DNA of 64,000 nt from Ochotona curzoniae. Taxonomy: Eukaryota; Chordata; Mammalia; Lagomorpha; Ochotonidae. The translations under genes were made by a program, and so were the position numbers. Below are positions 47,526-57,517 of the stretch, piece by piece (position 1 is the stretch's first letter; each line of letters starts with the position of its first letter). The notes beneath the pieces were generated by a model. It was not told the DNA's origin. It saw only the letters and a list, made by a program, of their open reading frames with translations, and did no database searches. The DNA is taken from contig NW_024466512.1 of assembly GCF_017591425.1 (NCBI RefSeq), positions 26,217,501 to 26,281,500 on the forward strand. The letters run 5' to 3'.

Positions 47526-47640
47526 AAACGACTGGGAGCCTCCAGATAAGAAAGTGGATACGAGAAAATACCGTGCAGAGCCCAAAAGCATTTATGAGTA
47601 TCAGCCGGGCCGGTCTTCCGTTCTGAGCAACGAAAAGATG
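47526..47640 (+). CDS. SORBS1: SORBS1 coding exon e14
   Basis: 115 nt, phase 2 to 0. Reads (R)[12 protein letters not shown], then [16 protein letters not shown], then [10 protein letters not shown]. Human differs only at K/R after QPG and T/S before NEKM. The [11 protein letters not shown] block is shared with SORBS2 and marks the conserved linker before the SH3 region. The acceptor is attttcttgctacag; the donor is AAGATG|gtaatg. Confidence 0.98.
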
Positions 47641-48484
47641 GTAATGTGCATACTGAAGTTCTTTTGTCTCATTCTGCCCATGTTCTGAAATCTCGGTGCA
47701 TTGTACCATAGGAGTATGTGCTTTGCCTGCTGGGATAGGCTTGCTTTGTTTAGAAGACAATGAGGAAAAAATGATATGTATTTACTTCTGTTTCATTTTT
47801 GCAGGTATTCATACAATAAGTCCTTGAGAGTTTGCTTGTTAAAAATCCTCTAATTGTGGCTTTGTTGCTCCTTTGTGCATGATTTGACTAATTTTAATCT
47901 TTTTGCTAAAAAAGGTTGATTTTCTGCTGGTTTCCTTTGGGTGTCTAACCATTAATTTATCAGGCTTATCCCTAATTAAACTAACGTCAGTTTTTTTAGT
48001 GACTCTTGTTTGAATGAGCATATATTTTTTAGAAGTTGCTAGTACATCATGAAAAACAAAATAATGAATAGGATGTCAGGACTCGGGGGAAGAAAGCCCC
48101 AGGCTAGTAGCATATGTCTTTTTGATCTTCCATTTTTGACAAATGCTGTGTTGAGGACTCATTTGCTATTCAGTCTGGTCTATGGCTCTCTGTGCAAGTT
48201 CCCATCTCCAAACGATTGTGAGTGGGGAAAGCAGCTTGTGTGAGCACAGCAGAGCTTCCTGGAAAAGCAACCCTCTGCTGTGACACGGGAAGAAGCCTTG
48301 CAAACCGGCTAGTCTCCTATCTGCCCATCACCCTTCCCATTGTTTACCCTTCCTTAGAAAGAGCTGGTTCACAATTCAGGTGGTGATGACGCCAAGCTCT
48401 GTGAATGCCACAGGCCTCCAGCCGTGATGGGGCAAGATGAGGTTATTGTGTGGGGGACTGGCTTTTATCAGAACATTGTTAGCA

Positions 48485-48548
48485 CACACACCGCCCCCCA
48501 CCCCAAGGTGCAGGTGCAAATCCCCCCCACCCCTCCCCCCACCCCCGC
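48485..48548. repeat. C-rich low-complexity tract
   Basis: Runs of CCCC and CCCCCC separated by A or T, with a short CA start; about 64 nt, heavily skewed to C on this strand. Such tracts can form i-motif/G-quadruplex structures (minus strand G-runs) and bind poly-C proteins; not shown here. Confidence 0.8.
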
Positions 48549-50073
48549 GCCTCTTCTGTGCTGCCTGGTTTCCAGGAATAATCGATTTGACTTTTACTAA
48601 AATAAAAATGGGACATCATTAAAAGCACCGAGCAAATAGTGAGTTTAATTGGGAAAGAAGGTCAGCGGCTTGCAGAACTGCTTTCAGCTCTGCCATTCTT
48701 CCGTATTCACTTTGCACAGCAGTTATTTTAAGCCGAGGCAGCAGCGGGGAGGAGCAGAGGGTTTTGTCTCTGCCCTCTTCCTTCACAGGAGGTTCTCTGC
48801 CTGGGAGAAGGTGCCAGGCAGCCCGCCCCCAGGAGTTCCTGGAAAGTGCTGCTGCTGTCCAGGTGTTTCCTAATCCTTCAGTAGTGGCCTAGGACCCACT
48901 GTCACTGTCCTGTAGGAACGTGTGGAGGCGATTTGAGGGACTCGTGGGTCCTTAAGGTTTTGTTTTGTTTGACAATGTCACCATTCCTATGCACCTCTGG
49001 ATTTTGAGTTCTTTGTGTCTAGTCCCTTCCTTGGGTTCCTGGTAGTTGAAGCAGCAGTATCCAGAGCTTGGAATCATAGCCATGGATACAAGGACTTCCT
49101 GTATCATAGTTTTTGGGGTTGTTTATGTCATTTTTACAACCCTGGAAAGGAACACAACTTGCCTGCAAAGGCTCTCCTGGGATGGCCGAGGGGTGACTGC
49201 ACACTCTGGGTGCACACAGTGCTCTTCCATGCTGTCCCAAGCTGCATCCTCGCCGCTGTGGGACGGGAGCACCAAAGGTGGGCGGGCAGTGGCTCAGCAG
49301 GACCGCCCAGTAGTTGGATTTAGTGCCAGTAACCCAGCTGAGCCCTAATTTTCCAAAGAAACTTTCTAATTTTACAGAGAAATTTCAACTGAATCTTAAT
49401 CTTTTGGCACTGTACCCCTTTGTAGTAGTTGAATTAGCCCTGTATATGAGTGAGTGTTTATTCCTGTTTTGACCACATGAACATAAAAGTTGGAATATGA
49501 AGTTTCAGTATGTGAATCTTGCCTTTTGGTAACTAGTATTCAATTTGCTAGAATCTGAGCAACACCCTCCAACTATGTCATCAACACTACACATACATAC
49601 GTACACCCATGCACATGCACACACTTTGTTTTTGGTTGACTGTGGGTGAGCATACCCATAATGACAGATGTTGATCTTGGTTTGGAGGTAAGATTTTCTT
49701 GTCCACTTGAGGCACTCATATTTGCTTCTGTCTGCAGCTAAATCATGACCTCCTGTGCATATCCATATGTTGCCAATGGAGGTGTGGACTGGTGGACCAG
49801 AAAGGCTGCCCAGCCCAGTGGAGCACTGCCCTCCTCTCGCATGTGCCACAGGACACGTCCTTGCTTGATGAGTTAGTCACTGGTGGACAGACTCGTGCAG
49901 GCATCCTCTTGCCTACTGGGCCCTCCTCTTGTTGGAGCAGGAGTCCATTTGCCATCTGGCTTAGAAGTCAGAGCACTGTTGGTCAGAAATGGTCTTTTCC
50001 AGACTCCATGCCTTCGTACTTTCCCTTAAAGTCCTTTTAGAACCTCAGCTCATTGCACCAAATGTGTCTGCAG

Positions 50074-50184
50074 AATAACTTTGACGTGGCCAATCCTGAG
50101 TTGGACTGTGGAGTCCCGTCCCCAGAGCTCTATGATGAGGACACTCATTGCAATGCTAATGACAGACTCAGGGTGATCTTCCAG
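50074..50184 (+). other. Candidate cassette exon
   Basis: 111 nt, 37 open codons, phase 0 to 0, the phase this intron needs. The acceptor is ccaaatgtgtctgcag (weak pyrimidine tract); the donor is TTCCAG|gtcaga. Would encode NNFDVANPELDCGVPSPELY, then DEDTHCNANDRLRVIFQ, which looks protein-like. The minus strand is also open over 79 codons, so a decayed retrocopy is possible. I do not recognise it. Confidence 0.27.
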
Positions 50185-50349
50185 GTCAGAGATGAGAGGA
50201 TTTTTCCCCCAGTGCCTTGTCACCCCAGGTTTCTTCCTTTGCTTTGCAGCTGGGTCACTGGACCCTAGTTGACTTGGCATCCTTGACAAGGATGTAGTGG
50301 TGGTCCTGTCCCGCCCCTCCTATGTGGAGCAGGACAATGAACCACAGAC

Positions 50350-50520
50350 AGCGTGGTGTAGAGAGGGCTGGATCTCAGTTCTGATTCTTATGTCCTGGGG
50401 CAAACCATGTGACTTTTCTAAACCTCACTGCTGCTAACTGTAAGCAGAAGCACCACCCTGCCCATTGTCCTGGAGTGTCAAGTAGGAGGTGAGACAGCAC
50501 GGCACGGCCCAAGGCCTCAG
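50350..50520 (+). repeat. MIR-like ancient SINE
   Basis: 'gctggatctcagttctgatt', 'gggcaaaccatgtgactttt', 'ctaaacctcactgctgctaa', 'gtcaagtaggaggtgagaca' follow the forward MIR order. Confidence 0.5.
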
Positions 50521-52543
50521 GACAGGATCATGTGCTGTGTGAATGAGCTTGACATGTTCAGATGGTTTATGTCATTGCAACTGAAAGCTATCCTGGAGCT
50601 CCCATTCAAGCAGCAAAACTCTCCTTGAAAAACTCTCCTGGCACTCTTCTGGCTGGCCACTGCCCTCACCTGGGTCTGGCCAGATGAAGTTGGCCCTGGC
50701 TGCTAGTGCAGGCTTCCTGTTCTGTTCCACATTCAGATCTGCTGCAAGTGGCAAAATCAAACGCACGAGGCGGTCCCACGTGGCATCACCTGTGTGCTTC
50801 AGGCTTGATCTAGGCAGCTCATGCGTCGGAGGCTGGCCACCCTGATCCAGGACTCGCCCTGCTGGACCCTGCCTCCTGCACTGAAACAGTAGACAGGCTA
50901 CTTCTAGGAATTAACTAGGTTGATTCAGGACCATGAATACCAAAACTTATGGAGTTTCCCTAAAGAGTTAGTATGTTTCATTACACACACCCTACTCAGT
51001 TCCCAAACAGCAGCTTATAAACCTTATCTTTGTGACAGTAATGACCCTGGCTCCCATCTGAACAGCCATTCCAGAGCTGTTGTGTCCTCGTGGGCCTTGT
51101 GCCTCCTCCTCCCACTGTCTTGTACAGAACTCACTTCCTGCTGTGAGGACAAGCCTTACCCTAGAGCCCCTAGAGACAAAAGGAGGAGGTGTCTGTCATC
51201 TGGGTTTAAGGGGACAGGCTGTATGCGTCAGTGCCTGCTTCTTTCCACTTTTCGCTTAGCCTAGTCCACAGAGAATTCCAATGCCTCTGGCAAAGTTAAG
51301 ATCCTCTGGCCAGGTCCACTGGGAAGCCCTGCACCGAGTTTACAAGCTGCACTGATCGGTTAGGAAAAATGCTTCTGGGCAGCTCTGCTGACTGCAGTAC
51401 CAAGACCTGCACGTGGGCTTGGCCACCCCCTTCTTCATGTGTTGCTGCTCCAGAAGGGAGCAAAGTGTTTTGAGTAACATGTTTATTTTGTGTTTTAGAT
51501 GATCCTAGAGTCACTGCATCTCTGGGTTTTTGCGTGTGATTCTCAAAGGGTTTTTTAAGGCATTTATGCATAGATGAATTTAATTAAGCCACAAATCTGG
51601 TCTGATATGACAGTATCTTCCAGTTATTAAAGGGAAGTCCTGATTTGCTTTCCAGGCATATATTTCTCAACCATCTCTTTTCAGAAACATATGTTAAACC
51701 CACAGAGAACTTTATACATATTTGATAGAATATTAAAAATCCTGTGGAATCAAGTTATTAGTCTGATACCTCTTCAAGTAAGAAATCTGACTTATTGTGT
51801 CTTATAACCCAGAGGTTTTCTTCCCCTGTTATCTGTCTTGTCCAGTTTCCCGCTCACTTCATTTTATCCCCCTTAACTTTGTAGATCTCGAAGTATATTC
51901 TGTTTGTATTCATCCCCATGGATGCCTGTCGAAGATGTTCTTTTCGCTTGTGTCGTCTGTTTTTACTTATCTCATCTCCCACTGTCCTGTGTGGATGGGA
52001 CGTGGTTTCTCACCTATCCATTTGCCATTAAAGATGCAGTATTAACCGATTGGCTTTTCCAAAGGGTCAGCATTGCAAAAACCTCAAGGCAGCCTCGCAA
52101 AGAAGCACTAAAACCGTACTAGCCTATAGAAGTCGTTTGCTCTGCTCAGCTGGCATAGATGCTCCCCAGTTGATTCACTTGCAGCTAATAGTTGTTTGTG
52201 CAGAGGGATCAAGACCTGCGAAGTGGGGAATGCCTGTGTCCAGATTTGCTGGCAAGGGCTGCAGCATGCTGCAGAGTCCCTCCTCTCTGGTCCCTCTGGC
52301 TTCGGCCTTTGGCCTGCCAGTGATCCACTACGCCTCCCATCCCAGTTTCCTCGATTGCATAAGCTCATCTTCATTCTCCTGTTTTTGCTGATGTCAGAAA
52401 ACAAAGCAAGGTGGTTGCTGCTGTTGAACGCAGTTGCTGGATGTACCTGGAACCCACTGCATCTCTACTGGCCTGTTCCTATGTAATCTTTGCATAATGT
52501 TATCCTTCTCTTTCTTCCATCTCCCTATCACCAACCCCTATAG

Positions 52544-52627
52544 AGTCGGGATATAAGCCCTGAAGAGATAGATTTAAAGAATGAACCTTGGTATAAATTC
52601 TTTTCGGAATTGGAGTTTGGGAAACCG
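52544..52627 (+). CDS. SORBS1: SORBS1 coding exon e15
   Basis: 84 nt, 28 codons, phase 0 to 0. Reads SRD, ISPEEIDLKNEPWYKFFSEL, then EFGKP, identical to human as recalled. The NEPWYKFFSELEFG block is strongly conserved across the SORBS family and precedes the SH3 domains. The acceptor is accaacccctatag, a TAG acceptor with a moderate tract; the donor is AAACCG|gtaagt. Acidic-aromatic character suggests a short binding motif; its partner is not visible from sequence. Confidence 0.98.
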
Positions 52628-54071
52628 GTAAGTTCAATAGCTTCGGTGGTTCTACACCTTGTAAAATAGTGCTGTTGACACATTGTTGCTGCTACAGAAT
52701 CAGGCCAACCTGTAAGGAATTCGGAAAGTGGGGAGCAGTCCTGTTGGCTGTCAGTAGTGGGGTTGTTCCTGCACACTGCAGCCAGTGAGCTTTGCTTTCT
52801 TCACCAAGAAAGCTCTGGATGTCCCTCTTGCCAGAGTCTCCCAGACGTTGCCCTAAGTCAGTGCTTGTCCTAGGACTTCACCCTGCTGGCAGCATACCTG
52901 TGGTTAGCCCTGTCTCAGCCATTGACTGGCTTCGTGCTGGCATACTGAATACCAGGAGGATCCACATGGTCACAGCTCCAATCAGTGTTTTTTAAAAAGC
53001 ATGTGTGTGAGAGAAGTGCCAGAGCAAGGCAAAGAGGGGCTTTCCATGCCAGTGTGACCCGCAGGTACAACCCCTTGCAGATGGCTGCTTGAAAATGGTT
53101 GCACGGTTAGGATCGTCGGTCCCGAGTTGTGAAATGAGAGTAAGGAATTCTAACAGACTCAGTGCTGTGCAGCCTCCCAGCAATGACTCTGACTTTGACA
53201 CACACTGAATTTTGGCACTCATAGGAGCATCTTCTTAACCTGTACCCCAAACAGCATTAGAAGAGAGAACTGAGTTCATCCTTTCCTTGGAGGTGATTGT
53301 TGACTGACTTTAGAACTCTTAGTTACTTTCAAGTCTTAGGTATTATTGCTGCAAATAAAATTTACAACTGGGAGAGTTAGGCAAATAAGAAGAAAACTTT
53401 TTTGTTATTGTTAGATTTGCCATGATAACCTATGCACAGAATCCAGCTTTTGAGCTGCTGTGGTCTGGGCAAGGAGGAATTAACTTTATAGTGAAATTCC
53501 ATGGTGTATAGTTTTCATTAAGACGAAAAGGTAAATCAAGCTGGTGCTCCGAATTGCTAATTTGACATGATGATGCTAATCTTACATCTTCCGAATTAGG
53601 AGCACCTAATTTGGAAACAACCAGCTTGTAGGAACACCTGATTCTTCTCTTGCTGTCCTCTGGGCTATCGTGGAAGTACAGTGCCGCCTACTGTCCAATG
53701 GAGAAGAGTGCATGCATTAAACTGGGCGGCACCTTCTCCATGCCCTCTCCTTCCTCCATATTTTCGTGCTATTCACCATGGAAACATCAATTAAGTCTGC
53801 TTGTGGGAAACATTTTTTACATGCAAATATTTTACAGTATCTTAACCCTTTCCTTTTTTTCATAAAACTTGCTCAATTATCAACCTTCTTTTGGTTGGAC
53901 ACCCCCAAATCCTGATATACCCAAAAAAGACAGTGGCTGGATACTAATATATCCATATAACAATTTCATACTTTCATCAAAGAAAACAAAAACTGTTTTT
54001 AATAATTATGTTTATTGAAAGATCTATGCTATTGATTTTTTTGAAGTCCCTTTTAGAATTCATTCACTTTT

Positions 54072-54388
54072 GGGTCCGGCACAATAGCCACTAAATTCTC
54101 TCTTATAGGCACTGGGATCCCATATGGGTACAAATTCGTGTCTCAACTGCTCCAATTCCCATCTAGCTCCCTACTTGGGGCCTGGGAAAATAGTGGGGAT
54201 GCACAAAGCCTTAGAACCTGCTCCTTTGTGGGAGACCTGGAGGAAGCTCCTGGCTTCGGATTGGCCCAGCTCTGGTCATTGTGGCCACTTGGGGAGCGAA
54301 CCAACAGATGGAAGATCTTTCTGTATCTCCTCTCTGTGAATCTGACTTTCCCATAAAAATTTTAAAATAAATCTTTAAGAAAAAAAAC
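54072..54388 (+). mobile_element. C-SINE, younger subfamily, forward
   Basis: 'gggtccggcacaatagccac', 'cactgggatcccatatgggt', 'ctccctacttggggcctggg', 'gtgggagacctggaggaagc', 'ggagcgaaccaacagatgga', 'aaataaatctttaag' and an A tail. Confidence 0.94.
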
Positions 54389-54490
54389 TTCACAGATTTC
54401 TAACTACCACCTCATCTGCCAAAAAGCAACTTGAGTATTAGATTTTGGGAAAAACTAGGAAAGTTTTTTCTAAGTGTATGATTAGTAGTC

Positions 54491-54807
54491 CTTTTTAAAA
54501 ATTATTCAGTTTTATCTGAAAGGCAGATTTACAGGGAGATTGAGAGAGAGAGATCTTCTATCTGCTGGTTCACTCTCCAAATGGCCACAATGGCTGAAGC
54601 TGAGCCAATCTGAAGTTAGGAGCTCAGAGCTTCTTCTGGGTCCCATCATGTTGGTACAGGTGCCCAAGGACTGTAACCATCCTCCACTGCTTTCCCAGGG
54701 TTAGGGAGCTGGATCAGAAGTGAAGTAGTTGGGAATAGAACTGGTACCCGTATGGGAGGCTGGTACTGCAGGTAAAGCATTAGCCTGTTGAGCTTGTGTC
54801 AACCCCA
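54491..54807 (-). mobile_element. Old C-SINE, reverse
   Basis: 'ctttttaaaaattattcagt', 'gatcttctatctgctggttc', 'ccaaatggccacaatggctg', 'catcctccactgctttccca', 'actggtacccgtatgggagg'. With 54072-54388 it forms an inverted pair that could fold in the transcript. Confidence 0.9.
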
Positions 54808-54929
54808 ATTAGTCAGTCTTACTAAAAGAACTGTTGAAAAATTTTGTTGAGAGCAGACAGCTTTTCAGTCCTAGCACATGTGAACTAGGTCCTCTGAGTA
54901 GCGTGGTAAGCAAGCTTTTTTTTCTACAG

Positions 54930-55161
54930 GAGCCTGGTCTGTGTGCTACACAGCCACGGCACACGAAGGCACAGCTTTCCCGGGATTTGCGTCCCTACCC
55001 CAGGACTCTCACTGCTCTGAATTACTTAAACCCTTGGAGGCACTTTTCCAAAGTGATCCATGTGTGCCTTGCACAGACCTGAGTCCTCCTTATGGGACTG
55101 CAACCCTTGCTGTAGGTCCCACTCTAAAAGCTAACAGTTTTGGAAAACCTGCCCAAATGCG
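54930..55161 (+). other. Exon-like segment with strong splice sites, phase mismatch
   Basis: Acceptor caagcttttttttctacag (AG at 54928-54929) is one of the strongest in the window, and AAATGCG|gtaatc forms a usable donor (gt at 55162). The 232-nt length is not a multiple of three. Spliced from e15 (phase 0) it reads EPGLCATQPRHTKAQLSRDL and onward to TGA at 55078-55080, so inclusion would truncate the protein. The only frame open throughout needs phase-1 entry, which e15 cannot give. It could be a poison or terminal exon, a decoy, or chance. Confidence 0.28.
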
Positions 55162-56803
55162 GTAATCCATGCCCCTGTCATGGGGCACAGCACTGACATC
55201 AATAGCTCCTATGATCTGAGGCATCTTAAGTGTGGGCTTGAGAGGAGGTGTGGCAAGGAGAACTTTTTCCTCCTCTTCATCTCTCCCTGACACTCTAGAC
55301 CTCAGAACAGTAGGATACATACGCAGAAGTGTTGTGAACCATGAGGGTTGGTTTGTGCAGTTGTTGCCATCTGTTCAGAAGCAGAAAGGCTTGTGCCAAA
55401 TCACGTGGCCTGGTATTGCTGCTTCCCCCTCCCCACACACACACCAACTTGGGACTGCATCCCCTGAGTCCAGTCTTCCTGAACTTTGGCCCAGGTGTGA
55501 CCATAAACTCTTCTCTGCCTCACATAAAGCCACTCAGAATGAGCTGGAATTCCAGCAGGATCCTGAATGTCACTCTTTCTAGCTCGTACAAGCTGTTGCA
55601 CAACAGCAAATACTTCAGGAGTCCCGGGACCCTTTGGAGAAGGATGCTTAAAGCCAGTTTCATTTGTAAACTCTGAGTTGTATTTGGCAGTGGAAAAAGG
55701 GACGCATAGTGGTACTGTAAGAAGTCTCCTTTCCCAGAGGGACAGTGCAAGTGTGTTAACAGCACAAGGTGAGCAGTAGGTGCTGGCATCAGTCTACAAA
55801 ATGCAGGACACGTGGGAGACTGGCATAGTGTGAGCTTAGCTGCCTTCCACGACGCAGGACATCCACAGGTGATGTCAGAGGTCACCTCACCTTAGGATCT
55901 GATCATGTTTCACTCAGCCTGGGGTCAGCTTTCTGCTTGCTTCCCCCTCAGGTTCTGTAGAAATTGGCCTCATTGTATGGAGGTAGAAGCTCACAGCATG
56001 AAGGAATTTGAATGTTTCTGAGGAGCAGGTTGTAGAGGAGTTTGCACAGTATTCAGGAGCTAGTAATGCCCGCTGTTTCACACCCCCCAGAGGTTATTGG
56101 ATAAGGGCGTTCTCCTCTTAACAGCAGAACAAGGAGAGGGAGTTAGCAGTGCCTACCACTCCTGACAGCAGATGTCCACCTGAGGGATGCAGCTGCAACT
56201 TCAAACAGGAAATGAGAAGACACCTTCAGCCCCTGTTAAGGCTCAGTCTAAACTCCTGTCTCCAAGAGGTGGGAAGGGATGTCTCGACTGCTAGTGGCAG
56301 TAGAGTCTAGGTAAACTGGAAAAGAAAGTGAAATTGATCAGGAACGTGTTTCACACCCATCGAACCCAGTGGATTTTGAAAGCTCATGGGGTGCAGCCCA
56401 CCCGCCTTTGAGCAGAGTCAGGACTGCCCCACCTGTTCCATCAGGGAAGGTGGCTTCGGATTCGGAGGTTCTATGGTACCAACCTGAGTCAGACAACATC
56501 AGGAGGAGTTTGAAAGTTTCTATTTATGTTCCAATGTGTGTGAATTTTTTATTCCCCCCACCTTCTAAGTTTTCAATTATTTGTAATGCAATGGGGAGTT
56601 GCTCTTGGAACAGTCCCAGACAGACATCCTAGTGAGTGGCCCCAGTGCCCCAGTATCTTCAGCTCAGTGCTCCCCAACTTTTGGTTCCCTTTTCTGTGTT
56701 GATGCAATCCCCCAGTGTGCCCCCTCCTTGTTTGAGCCAGCCTCCGTGTTTGTCTTTACGTCTTTACGCTCATTTCTTCATTTCCTCCTCTGCTTCCCGT
56801 CAG

Positions 56804-56869
56804 CCTCCCAAAAAGATATGGGATTATACTCCTGGAGACTGCTCTATCCTTCCTAGAGAGGATAGAAAG
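56804..56869 (+). CDS. SORBS1: SORBS1 coding exon e16
   Basis: 66 nt, 22 codons, phase 0 to 0. Reads PPKKIWDYTPGDCSILPRED, then RK, identical to human and mouse as recalled and diagnostic for SORBS1 over its paralogues. Together with the final P of e15 it forms a PPPKK basic-proline motif. The acceptor is cctcctctgcttcccgtcag; the donor is AGAAAG|gtaatt. Skippable by phase. Confidence 0.98.
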
Positions 56870-57415
56870 GTAATTCCACCGTGCCTCCTCTGTTGGACTG
56901 TGTGTGTGCTCTCTAGCCTCGGTTAGTGTGAGTGTGGTGTGGGTTTGTTTTCTTAAATCACTCAAAAATTAAGTTGATAATCTTTTTTTTTTTTTTTTTT
57001 GGTTTGGTAGTATTTAACAAAGTCTTTAAAACATATGCTAATGTTTAGAGGGTTCTAAACCAATGTATACTATGTGTCGCAGTCACCAGACTCTGAAAGG
57101 AGAAATAGGCATTTCCTTGAAGGTAGGTCGTTGTGACGGTAGTAGCTTCCCTTAGCAAGTAGAGTAGATCTCTGTGGTTCCCACTGCTTCAGGATTTCTG
57201 TTTGACCGGCCTGATGCTGCCGTCTCGGTTTTCATGTCTGTAACTAATTTCTAGTGAGCTCTTGTGTTGTGACCATGCCATCTTGGCCTTATTAAAGTTC
57301 ACTGCTAAAACACAAATAAAAAACCCGAAATTCATTTTTCAAACTTAACTTTCTGTTCTTTCTCCCTTTCCTCTAAACTAAAGCATTCTTTCTCATCTTT
57401 TCTTTCTCAAACCAG
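56870..57415 (+). other. SORBS1: Intron e16-e17
   Basis: 546 nt. Contains an 18-T run (56983-57000) followed by unique sequence. The T run is not followed by C-SINE landmarks, so it is either a plain homopolymer or the A tail of an unrecognised reverse retrocopy. Confidence 0.88.
56983..57000. repeat. Poly-T run (18 nt)
   Basis: Uninterrupted T18, 114 nt after the e16 donor. No target-site duplication or family sequence seen next to it. Confidence 0.85.
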
Positions 57416-57517
57416 ACTAACCTAGACAGAGATCTCAACCTCTGCCAAACAGAGTTAGAGGCAGATGTAGAGAAAACGGAGACGCTTAACAATGCTCCCG
57501 GCGCAGCCCGGCCGCAG
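57416..57517 (+). CDS. SORBS1: SORBS1 coding exon e17
   Basis: 102 nt, 34 codons, phase 0 to 0. Reads TNLDRDLNLCQTELEADVEK, then TETLNNAPGAARPQ. Human has TNLDKDLSLCQTELEADLEKMETLNKAPSANVPQ. The first 20 residues form a likely amphipathic helix or short coiled coil; the tail (APGAARPQ) has changed most and is GC-rich. The acceptor is cttttctttctcaaaccag; the donor is CCGCAG|gtactg. Confidence 0.96.

Larger units (their letters stand above)
47641..52543 (+). other. SORBS1: Intron e14-e15
   Basis: 4903 nt without any C-SINE. Contains an AT-rich stretch (47760-48040), a C-rich tract (48485-48548), a MIR-like piece (50350-50520) and a phase 0-0 exon candidate (50074-50184). Other open frames lack splice context. 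Confidence 0.83.
52628..56803 (+). other. SORBS1: Intron e15-e16
   Basis: 4176 nt. Two C-SINEs in opposite orientation, 102 nt apart (54072-54388 and 54491-54807). A candidate exon with strong splice sites but the wrong phase follows at 54930-55161. The rest is unassigned intron. Confidence 0.83.

Noticed and set aside
51490..51510. Acceptor-like tttattttgtgttttag in intron e14-e15
   Set aside because: No open frame of the right phase ending in a donor follows; the sequence runs into stops quickly.
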